From Paractinoplanes polyasparticus (lineage in GTDB: Bacteria > Actinomycetota > Actinomycetes > Mycobacteriales > Micromonosporaceae), in the NCBI RefSeq assembly GCF_019710575.1, contig NZ_JAHWFK010000001.1, positions 868,001 through 932,000 on the forward strand: a stretch of 64,000 nt of DNA. The letters are read 5' to 3'. The position numbers were made by a program, and so were the translations under genes. Under the pieces are notes generated by a model. It was not told the DNA's origin. It saw only the letters and a program-made list of their open reading frames with translations, and made no database searches. How positions within the stretch are numbered: position 1 is the first letter of the stretch; each line of letters opens with the position of its first letter. This document shows, piece by piece, positions 41,583 through 48,331 of this stretch.

Positions 41583-42600
41583 GCAACCCACAAACCACCG
41601 CCCCACACCACCGCCCCGGCCCCGCCTCGCACCGCGCCGCCTCCCGAAACGCGCCGCGCGGCCTCGCACCTCACATCGCGACGCACCTCCCCACACCGCT
41701 CCGCATCGCCCACACCGCAGCCCCACCGCCCCCACACCGCAGCCCATCGCCCCCACACCGCAGCCCACCGCCCGCCCCCAGCACGCTTCAAGCCCACGGG
41801 GCACAGCCCGCACCGCCCACACCGCACCGTCCACATCGCAGCACTGCCCACACCGCACCGCGCTGTACCTCCCACACCGCACCGCCGGCACCGCCGGCAC
41901 CACGCCGCACCGCGGTGCAGTGCCCGCCCCATGACGCTTCAAGCCCACAGGGCACAGCCTGCACCGCCAGCGCTGCACCACACCGAGCCGCCGCACCGCC
42001 CCGCACCGCGGTGCACCGCCCGCCCCCAGCACGCTTCAAGCCCACGGGACACAGCCCGCACCGCCAGCGCCGCACCGCCCCGCCGCACCGCCAGCACCGC
42101 CGACGCCGCACCGCACCGCCTGCGCGGCATCGCCCGCGCCGCACCACGCCGCACCGCCGGCGCCACGCCGCACCGCCGTGTACCGCCCGCCCCCAGCACG
42201 CTTCAAGCCCACGAGGCACGGCCCGCACCGCCAGCGCCGCACCGCCCCGCACCGCCGCACCGCCAGCACCGCCGACGCCGCCCCGCACCGCCTGCGCGGC
42301 AGTTCCCGCGCCGCACCACGCCGCACCGCCGGCGCCACGCCGCACCACCTGCGCGGCATCTCCCACGCCGCACCGCCGTGTACCGCCCGCCCCCAGCATG
42401 CGTCAAGCCCACGGGGTACGGCCCGCACCGCCAGCGCCGCACCGCCCCGCCCCGCCGCCAGCACCGCCGACGCCGCACCGCACCGCCTGCGCGGCATCGC
42501 CCGCGCCGCACCATCCGCGCCGCACCACGCGAAAACATCCACGCCGCACCACGCCGCACCGTCGGCACCGCCACCGCTGCGCAGGGGTCGTGGCCTTGGC
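41583..42600. repeat. C-rich complex minisatellite array (about 1 kb)
   Basis: Built from CACCGC/GCACCGCC-type short repeats nested in a longer unit. The core CTTCAAGCCCACGGGGCAC recurs five times (near 41785, 41937, 42032, 42200 and 42401) with intervals of about 100-200 bp. Most frames are open here only because the composition avoids stops; the conceptual products are His/Pro/Arg or Gly/Ala/Arg simple sequence without ribosome sites. No gene is called. Confidence 0.85.
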
Positions 42601-42630
42601 GAGGCTGCGCGCACTGGTTCGGCTCGATAC

Positions 42631-42670
42631 ATGTTGACTTGACTTGACGTGTTGATTCAGTCGTCAACAT
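42631..42670. promoter_or_regulatory. Dyad ATGTTGAC...GTCAACAT with TTGAC repeats
   Basis: Perfect 8-bp arms at 42631-42638 and 42663-42670. Three TTGAC units in tandem (from 42634) lie at the left side. The low-GC patch stands out from its surroundings and could be a regulator site or promoter for a short downstream frame (ATG 42690, 41 codons, basic product, doubtful). Confidence 0.35.
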
Positions 42671-42949
42671 TGACGGGGGGTTTGTACATATGAAACGGCC
42701 TCTCGGCGCTGACGCGGCACCTCGCACCGCCGCGATGCGGTGCCCTGCGAGCCGACTGCACCCTCAGAGACGCGGGGGTCGCTCACGAACTTCAGGGCGT
42801 CGAGCTGCTGCGTAGGCGGCAACCAGCCGTTTCCTGCCGGGTGGCGCAGCGGCCGAGAGGACCTTTCCGGCAGCGCCGGCTTTGTGAGCCGGGCCGGTCT
42901 CACGTCCTGGGCTGAGGGTGTGGTTGGGGCTCACGCCTAGGGTGACGTT

Positions 42950-43726
42950 ATGGACGTCGATGCATACCTGGGCCGGATCGGCGTAATGGGGCCGGTGTCC
43001 GCGGATGCGCGCGGGCTGTGGAAGCTGCATCGGGCTCATCTGGAGGCAGTCCCGTTCGAGAACCTCAGCATTCATCTGGGTGAGGACATCTCGCTGACGT
43101 CGGAGGCGCTGTTCGACAAAGTGGTGCGCCGGCGGCGGGGCGGGTTCTGTTACGAACTCAACGGGCTGTTCGCGGAGTTGCTCGAGGCGCTCGGGTTCGC
43201 GGTCGAGCGAGTGGGGGCCCGGGTGCACGGGGGCGGACGGCTCGGGCCGCCGTTCGATCACCTGGCTCTGGTCGTCACGGCGCCGGGCGGGGACGGGCCG
43301 TGGGTGGCTGATGTCGGGTTCGGGCGGCACAGTGTGGAACCGCTGGACTTTCGTAGCCGTCAGGGGCAACGCGACCGGGGTGGGGTGTTCACGCTGATCG
43401 ATCTGCCGGGCGGGGACGTCGACGTGGCGGTGGACGGTGTGCCGCAGTATCGGATCGAGCGGCGCGCGCGGGAACTGCGCGATTTCGGGCCGACCTGTTG
43501 GTGGCATGCGACGTCTCCGGAGTCCCACTTCGGGCGCAGCATCGTGTGCTCGCGCTTGGAGGGGGACGGGCGGGTGTCGCTGAGCGGGCGGACGCTCATT
43601 CGGACCGATGGGGACGGTCGGCGTACGGATACCGTTCTGGACAGCGACGAGCAGGTGCTGGCGGCCTATCGGGAACACTTCGGCATCGTGCTGAGCCGGG
43701 TGCCGCGGGTGGTGCGGCCGGCGTGA
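42950..43726 (+). CDS. nat: Arylamine N-acetyltransferase
   Basis: 258 residues, normal NAT length. The catalytic triad is complete: Cys67 in 'RRGGFCYELN', His104 in 'PFDHLALVV' and Asp121 in 'WVADVGFG'. The family moves acetyl or other acyl groups from CoA to arylamines and can act in secondary metabolism (amide synthases). TAGGGT at 42938-42943 ends 6 nt before the ATG (leaderless). The stop overlaps the glycosyltransferase GTG, so the two are coupled. Confidence 0.9.
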   Translation: MDVDAYLGRIGVMGPVSADARGLWKLHRAHLEAVPFENLSIHLGEDISLTSEALFDKVVRRRRGGFCYELNGLFAELLEALGFAVERVGARVHGGGRLGPPFDHLALVVTAPGGDGPWVADVGFGRHSVEPLDFRSRQGQRDRGGVFTLIDLPGGDVDVAVDGVPQYRIERRARELRDFGPTCWWHATSPESHFGRSIVCSRLEGDGRVSLSGRTLIRTDGDGRRTDTVLDSDEQVLAAYREHFGIVLSRVPRVVRPA

Positions 43727-44547
43727 CGTTTCTGTCCGTTGTGGTGCCGGCGTTCAACGAGGAGCACTTCCTCGGCGCGTGCCTGGAGGCGGTGCTCGCG
43801 CAGCACGAGCCGGTGCACGAGGTGATCGTGGTCGACAACAACTCGACCGACGGGACGGCCGCTGTGCTGGCCGCGTACGCGGGACGGGTCTTGATTCTTC
43901 GGGAGCCTTGCCAGGGGGTGCAGCATGCGCGCAACCGTGGCCTGGACGCGGCGACGGGCGCCGTGCTGGCGCGGATCGACGCGGACACACGGCTGCCGCT
44001 CGACTGGTCGCGAAGGGTGCGGCTGGCCTTCGAGGATCCGGGGATCGACGCGGTCACGGGGCCGGCGTCCTACTACGACGTGGCGCTGGCGCGGCTGCTC
44101 GGGCTGGGGGACGCGGCGATCCGGCGCACGTGGAGCCTGCCCGTGATCGGCCGGATGGACTGGCTGTTCGGCGCGAACATGGCCGTCCGCGCGACCGCCT
44201 GGCGGGAGGTCCGTCCGGCCCTGTGCACGGACGGCTCGGCCCACGAGGACCTCGATCTGGGCATCCACCTGCGTGCCGCGGGCCGGCGCATCGCGTATGC
44301 GCCGAGGTTGCGGGCCGCCACCTCGGCGCGGCGCATCGCCGACCGCTACCGCGACTACCGCCACTACCTGTTGATGAGCGAGGCCGGTTACAGCGCCCAT
44401 CGACCGGTCGTGCCGCGCGGTTCCCTCGTCCGGGCCTGGCTCACCGCGCGCCTGCTGCTGGTGCTTTTTCCGTTGCTGCGCCTGCTGTTTCGTCTTCGTT
44501 CGGGGCGGCGGGTGCGCTCGCGGAAGAACCCGATGGCCCGCCTCTGA
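43723..44547 (+). CDS. Family 2 glycosyltransferase, membrane-associated
   Basis: 274 residues. GT-A fold: 'LSVVVPAFNEEHFLGACLEAVLAQ', 'EVIVVDNNSTDGT', 'ARIDADTRLPLDW' (DxD) and 'AHEDLDLGIHLRAAGRRI' (ED catalytic motif). A C-terminal hydrophobic helix ('LLLVLFPLLRLLF') with basic flanks suggests membrane attachment. GTG start overlapping nat (GTGA). Probably makes a glycolipid or surface glycan. Confidence 0.85.
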   Translation: MTFLSVVVPAFNEEHFLGACLEAVLAQHEPVHEVIVVDNNSTDGTAAVLAAYAGRVLILREPCQGVQHARNRGLDAATGAVLARIDADTRLPLDWSRRVRLAFEDPGIDAVTGPASYYDVALARLLGLGDAAIRRTWSLPVIGRMDWLFGANMAVRATAWREVRPALCTDGSAHEDLDLGIHLRAAGRRIAYAPRLRAATSARRIADRYRDYRHYLLMSEAGYSAHRPVVPRGSLVRAWLTARLLLVLFPLLRLLFRLRSGRRVRSRKNPMARL

Positions 44548-45262
44548 CCGTCACCTCGAGCCCGACCAGCCCGATCCAGCCCAGCCCCACGAACAGCGCG
44601 ACCCGCTCGAGCACCCCACTGGGGTTCCCCGGCCACACCCCGGCGTCATCGAGCACGACCAACACGCTGGCGGCGACGAATGTGACCGCCATGACCAGGG
44701 CAACCACCATTCCCGCGTACGGTCGTCGAGCGGCCCGCCCGAGCAGCGCCGCCGCCGCGACGCCGGCCACCCCGAGCGTGACCGCCACCAGTTGATGAAC
44801 CAGCCCGACCGTCGTGTGCGCGGCCGGCGCACCCGGCGGATAACCGATCCCCGCGTCGGTACGCACCCCCGCCAGCACCATCAGGCAGGCGCCACACCAG
44901 CCGATCAGCCCCACCGCCCATCGCCCCGCCCGGTCGAGCCCGCCCCACGGACCAGTCGCCCGCCCGTCACCCACCGGCATTGCGAGCCCAACAGCCGTCC
45001 GTCCCACACCCACCCACGACGGACGCTGATGGGACAACCCGTGCCCGAGCCCGGCTGCGCCGATCAGGAGCCACAGCCCGCAGAGGACGAGGTTCACGTC
45101 GGCGAGCCAACCGCCCGGGCCCAGCGACAACTGGCTGATCCAGTTGCGGCTCGGGTCATAGCCGGGCCGGATGAGCCCGGCAACCGTGGTGAAGACGACC
45201 ATCTGGAACGCCGCGACGACGCAGGCCAGCGGCAGCATCCGGACGGCACGCGTCGACAACAC
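44441..45262 (-). CDS. DUF998-type multi-pass membrane protein
   Basis: About 273 residues with six or seven TM helices. 'PGYDPSRNWISQLSLGPGGWLADVNLVLCGLWLLIGAAGL' is the conserved DUF998 N-terminal region. The C-terminus is a low-complexity Ala/Ser/Pro tail that overlaps the convergent glycosyltransferase by 107 bp. Several starts are possible (TTG 45268, GTG 45262, ATG 45238); the GTG follows GGCAGG. Function unknown. Confidence 0.7.
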   Translation of the reverse strand: MLSTRAVRMLPLACVVAAFQMVVFTTVAGLIRPGYDPSRNWISQLSLGPGGWLADVNLVLCGLWLLIGAAGLGHGLSHQRPSWVGVGRTAVGLAMPVGDGRATGPWGGLDRAGRWAVGLIGWCGACLMVLAGVRTDAGIGYPPGAPAAHTTVGLVHQLVAVTLGVAGVAAAALLGRAARRPYAGMVVALVMAVTFVAASVLVVLDDAGVWPGNPSGVLERVALFVGLGWIGLVGLEVTVRGGPSGSSASAPAAPNEDETAGAATEKAPAAGAR

Positions 45263-45285
45263 AACCAAAGCCTGCCACCCCCGGG

Positions 45286-45417
45286 CAACTCGGCGCCGAG
45301 CACCGCGACACCGTCCACGTCACCGTCGTCGAGGTCATTCTCGGCAAGCACGACGCCCCGCCGCTGCTGCGCGCGTCGGCCGAGCGCAGCGGCGGCGGGG
45401 CGCCGGTGGAGAACTAA
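45286..45417 (+). other. Possible 3' remnant of a lost gene
   Basis: The frame reads QLGAEHRDTVHVTVVEVILG and ends SGGGAPVEN-stop. It looks coding but has no start codon or 5' part, between the divergent DUF998 start and the M28 peptidase end. No family is recognised. Confidence 0.2.
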
Positions 45418-46823
45418 GCGGTCGCGGTCGCGTACGCGGCCGAGCCGATCAGTTCGAGCGAGACCTGCAGGCGCTCCAGGCTGATGTTCTTGGCGATGGT
45501 GTCCTCGGGGCTGTGGTACGGCGGTTCCAGCAGTGCCGGGGACTCCTCGCCGCGCCACGAGAAGTTCGCGGAGGCGATGCCGACCTCCTGGAAGCTCTGG
45601 TGGTCGCTGGAGCCGCGCAGGGTGACCGGCGAGATCCGCGGGGTGTAGCCGAGGCGTTCGGCCGCCGCGGCCACCCCGTCGGTCGCCCGGTTGGCCAGGC
45701 CGTCGAACGAGAGCAGCCAGTACCGGGTTGCCGGGTCCCAGCTGGTCGCCACCATGTCGTTCTGGTAGACGGCGAGGATCCTGTCCCGCTCGGCCTGCGG
45801 CAGCTGGGCCACGTAGTAGCGCGAGCCGATCAGGCCCTGCTCCTCCGAGCCCCACAGGCTGAACTTCAGCTGGGCGTTGGTGGGCAGCTTCCGCAGGGCC
45901 CGGGCAAGTTCCAGGCACAGTACGGTGCCCGACCCGTCGTCATTCGCGCCGGGCGCCCCGATGACGGTGTCGTAGTGGGCGCTCACCATCACCACGGGAC
46001 CGTCGGCGGGAGCACCGCGGCGGCGCGGCGCGCTGGCGAGCACGTTGTGCGACGTCAGGTTGCGGTGTGCCGCCGTCGACAGGGTCAGCGTCAGCCGGCG
46101 GGCGGCCAGCAGCGCGCGCAGCCGGTGTTTCTGGGCCTGGGCCACGCCGACGACCGGGATTGGCGCCGGTGTGGCGGCCAGGCCGGGCAGCTGCGGGCTG
46201 AAGGCCGAGGCCCGGCGGGGCTCGACCAGGTCGGCCGGCAGGAAGATGACGGCGGCCGCCTTGCGCGCGACCGCGGTGGCCACGACCAGTTCGCGGGTGG
46301 CGGCCACGTAGTCGATCAGCAGGATCTTGCCGGTGACGTCGGCCGGGTAGTCGGCCTCGCCGCCCAGGCCCGCGTCGAGCACGTCGCCCCGCACCTTGGT
46401 GTCGAGCGCCGCGTGGGGCGAGGCGCCGCACTGCCAGTTGAGGTCGGTGGGCAGCCCGCGCGGCGAGCTGAGCTGGGCCAGGAACTTGTCGGCGACCGAG
46501 AACGGCTGGAGCTCCACGTCGTAGCCGAGCACGTCGAGCACGCCGGCGATGTACTTGGCCGCCAGCAGCTCGGACTTCGTGCCGCCGATGCGCGGCCCGA
46601 TGCCGATCGACAGCACCTTGAGGTGGGCCAGCGCGCGTTCCGCCGACACTCGCCGGGCCACGTCGAGGTCGTGGCCGGTCAGCGCGGGGGGCCGAGCGGC
46701 GCCGGGGCGCTGCCCGGTGGCGGCCCAGGCGGGTGCGGGCAGGGCGACCGCGGCCGCTCCCCCCAGCGCGACGGACAGCATGCGCCTGCGGCTGACCGCG
46801 GACGGGCGCTCGTGCGTCTCCAA
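45414..46823 (-). CDS. Secreted M28-family zinc aminopeptidase
   Basis: 469 residues. A Tat-type signal (SRRRMLSVALGGAAAVAL, ending AWAAT). A PA-like insertion domain (about 135-255), then the M28 catalytic core with zinc ligands in 'VSAHYDTV', 'GANDDGSGT', 'WGSEEQGLIGS' (catalytic Glu pair), 'VYQNDMV' and 'PPYHSPEDT'. Likely a Streptomyces-type secreted aminopeptidase. TTG start after GAGGAGG, with a -35/-10 promoter (TTGAAG-17-TAGGTT) at 46932-46904. Confidence 0.9.
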   Translation of the reverse strand: METHERPSAVSRRRMLSVALGGAAAVALPAPAWAATGQRPGAARPPALTGHDLDVARRVSAERALAHLKVLSIGIGPRIGGTKSELLAAKYIAGVLDVLGYDVELQPFSVADKFLAQLSSPRGLPTDLNWQCGASPHAALDTKVRGDVLDAGLGGEADYPADVTGKILLIDYVAATRELVVATAVARKAAAVIFLPADLVEPRRASAFSPQLPGLAATPAPIPVVGVAQAQKHRLRALLAARRLTLTLSTAAHRNLTSHNVLASAPRRRGAPADGPVVMVSAHYDTVIGAPGANDDGSGTVLCLELARALRKLPTNAQLKFSLWGSEEQGLIGSRYYVAQLPQAERDRILAVYQNDMVATSWDPATRYWLLSFDGLANRATDGVAAAAERLGYTPRISPVTLRGSSDHQSFQEVGIASANFSWRGEESPALLEPPYHSPEDTIAKNISLERLQVSLELIGSAAYATATA

Positions 46824-46903
46824 AGGTTCCTCCTCGTCGATCCGGCTCGTGATCCGGCGAGGACGCGTGGCCGTGGTCGGGCCGCCGCTCCCCGTGACTG
46901 ATG

Positions 46904-46932
46904 AACCTATGGTGTCGATAGCCGTACTTCAA
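46904..46932 (-). promoter_or_regulatory. Promoter of the M28 peptidase gene
   Basis: On the minus strand, TTGAAG (46932-46927), a 17-nt spacer and TAGGTT (46909-46904). It leaves a leader of about 75 nt. Confidence 0.55.
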
Positions 46933-47003
46933 TAGATACGGCGGTGCATACGCGGAATGCCGGGCTCCCCTCCTTCCTAGCAGGTGGCGGGTCGTCAGGC
47001 AGG

Positions 47004-47819
47004 TCATCGGGCGGGATGCAGGAACGGAACCAGCATCGCCGTCGCTTCGGCCGCGTGGCGGGCCGCCAGCTCGCGGTGGTCGTCACCCTTGCGCAGGTAC
47101 GCGGTGTCGGCGATGCCGCGCACGATGAGCCGCCCGCGGGCGTTGCCGGCGCCCTCGTAGAACGCCCGGGCCACGCCCACGGCCTCGGTCTCGACCGCCA
47201 GCACCTGGTCGTTGACCTGGGTCAGCCAGCGGCGGATCTCGGCCCGGGCGTCCTCGACGGGCACGCCGCCCGAGCCGATCGGGCCGCGGTGCAGCCGGAA
47301 CGAGTCGCCGTTGCCGCGTTCCTGCACGAGCGGCACGGCGGTGAGGAAGTCGTCGAGCCGGTACCCGAGGGTCGCCGCGGCCGCATTGCCCTGGACCCGG
47401 CGGGCGCCCGGGGGCAGGCGGGTGGTGACCAGCCGGTCGGAGAGGACCACGTCGCCCGGCGCGACCAGGGGCCCGACCCCGCCGGCGAGGCCGGTGAGCA
47501 CCACCGTGGCCGGCCGGTACTCCTCGATGAGAGCACGGAAGGCCCGTGCCGCCGATTCGGGACCCGGGCGCGGGGCCTGCACAGCGGCGACGCGCACCGG
47601 CCGCCCGCGCGAGTCGGGTAGCCAGGCCTCGTGGACCGGCGACCCGGGACTCAGGCGCCTGTCCCCGTAGTCGTACATCCGCTTGAGCGCGGCGACGACC
47701 GCTCGCATCTCGACGGGCAGCACGGTCAGCACGCCCACCTCGGCCTTGACGGCGGTGGGCGCGGCCGGCACCCGCGACGCGACTCGCGGCGGGCCCGGGC
47801 TCCGGAACGAATAGGTCAT
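47004..47819 (-). CDS. Nucleoside phosphorylase / MTA-SAH nucleosidase superfamily protein
   Basis: 271 residues. PNP/UDP fold: 'AEVGVLTVLPVEMRAVVAALKRM', 'ATVVLTGLAGGVGPLVAPGDVVLSDRLV', 'LAVETEAVGVARAF' (in place of the usual MEG/A motif) and 'RGIADTAYLRKGDDH' (catalytic Asp region). These resemble the nucleosidase-like modules used as effectors or metabolite enzymes in actinomycetes. ATG 47819 follows GGGAGGGAAAG. No fused domain is seen, unlike the homologue at 53033. Confidence 0.75.
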   Translation of the reverse strand: MTYSFRSPGPPRVASRVPAAPTAVKAEVGVLTVLPVEMRAVVAALKRMYDYGDRRLSPGSPVHEAWLPDSRGRPVRVAAVQAPRPGPESAARAFRALIEEYRPATVVLTGLAGGVGPLVAPGDVVLSDRLVTTRLPPGARRVQGNAAAATLGYRLDDFLTAVPLVQERGNGDSFRLHRGPIGSGGVPVEDARAEIRRWLTQVNDQVLAVETEAVGVARAFYEGAGNARGRLIVRGIADTAYLRKGDDHRELAARHAAEATAMLVPFLHPAR

Positions 47820-47898
47820 CAAGCTTTCCCTCCCGCACACAGAGGCTGCGGCGGACGCTAACCGCGAAGCCTTCCGGTTTTCTGCCGTTGCGCCGGGA

Positions 47899-47926
47899 GC
47901 GCCGGGGTCCGTGCGGACCCCGGCGC
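47899..47926. terminator. Hairpin terminator
   Basis: Perfect 12-bp stem GCGCCGGGGTCC / GGACCCCGGCGC with a GTGC loop, just after the secreted-peptide gene. Confidence 0.85.
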
Positions 47927-47946
47927 GCCCTGGAGCGCGGGCCGGA

Positions 47947-48093
47947 TCAGACGCAGCGCTGGAGGATGTTGTCCCAGCTGGTGCTGCCGGGGCAGGTCAC
48001 CGCCTGGGCGCTGGAGGCGGCCGAGGGGGCGAACAGGGCGATGGCGACGGCCGACACGAGGGCGGCCAGGAAGTGACGATGACGAGCGCGCAT
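47947..48093 (-). CDS. Small secreted two-cysteine peptide precursor (48 aa)
   Basis: MRARHRHFLAALVSAVAIAL starts a clear Sec signal peptide that ends near SSAQA. The predicted mature part is about 17-19 residues, VTCPGSTSWDNILQRCV, with two Cys that could form a 12-residue disulfide ring. GAAAGGAAAGG precedes the ATG and a strong terminator follows. The promoter (TTGACG-18-TAACGT) overlaps a palindrome shared with the regulator/effector region. Role unknown: signal, toxin or surface peptide are all possible. Confidence 0.65.
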   Translation of the reverse strand: MRARHRHFLAALVSAVAIALFAPSAASSAQAVTCPGSTSWDNILQRCV

Positions 48094-48269
48094 GACCTTT
48101 CCTTTCAAGGATGGCGAGAGTTGCGGATGAGGGGCACGCGGGCCCGTCCCGCCCGGCCGAGCGGTGACGGCGGAGGGTGGCCTTCCCTCCCCCACGCGTG
48201 CCGTTGCGCGCGGATGACGGCAAGTCCGCCGAGCCGGCAGGTCGTACGTCCCGGCCGTTCCGACAGGTC

Positions 48270-48290
48270 TTACTGTCACCGTGACGTTAA
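48270..48290. promoter_or_regulatory. 21-bp palindromic operator, copy 1
   Basis: Layout TTA-N2-GTCAC-N-GTGAC-N2-TAA with perfect arms outside the N positions. It covers the -10 box of the secreted-peptide gene. The same layout recurs at 51425-51445. Confidence 0.6.
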
Positions 48291-48313
48291 AGGATGACCG
48301 GGCTTCGCGTCAA
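48284..48313 (-). promoter_or_regulatory. Promoter of the secreted-peptide gene
   Basis: On the minus strand, TTGACG (48313-48308), an 18-nt spacer and TAACGT (48289-48284). It gives a leader of about 185 nt. The -10 box lies within the 48270-48290 palindrome. Confidence 0.55.
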
Positions 48314-48331
48314 TAAGACATTAATGCCGGA

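Noticed and set aside
41495..42647. Long open frames on both strands giving His/Pro/Arg-rich or Gly/Ala/Arg-rich proteins
   Set aside because: They arise from simple repeats that lack stop triplets in several frames at once. No ribosome sites, signal peptides or domain-like sequence were seen.
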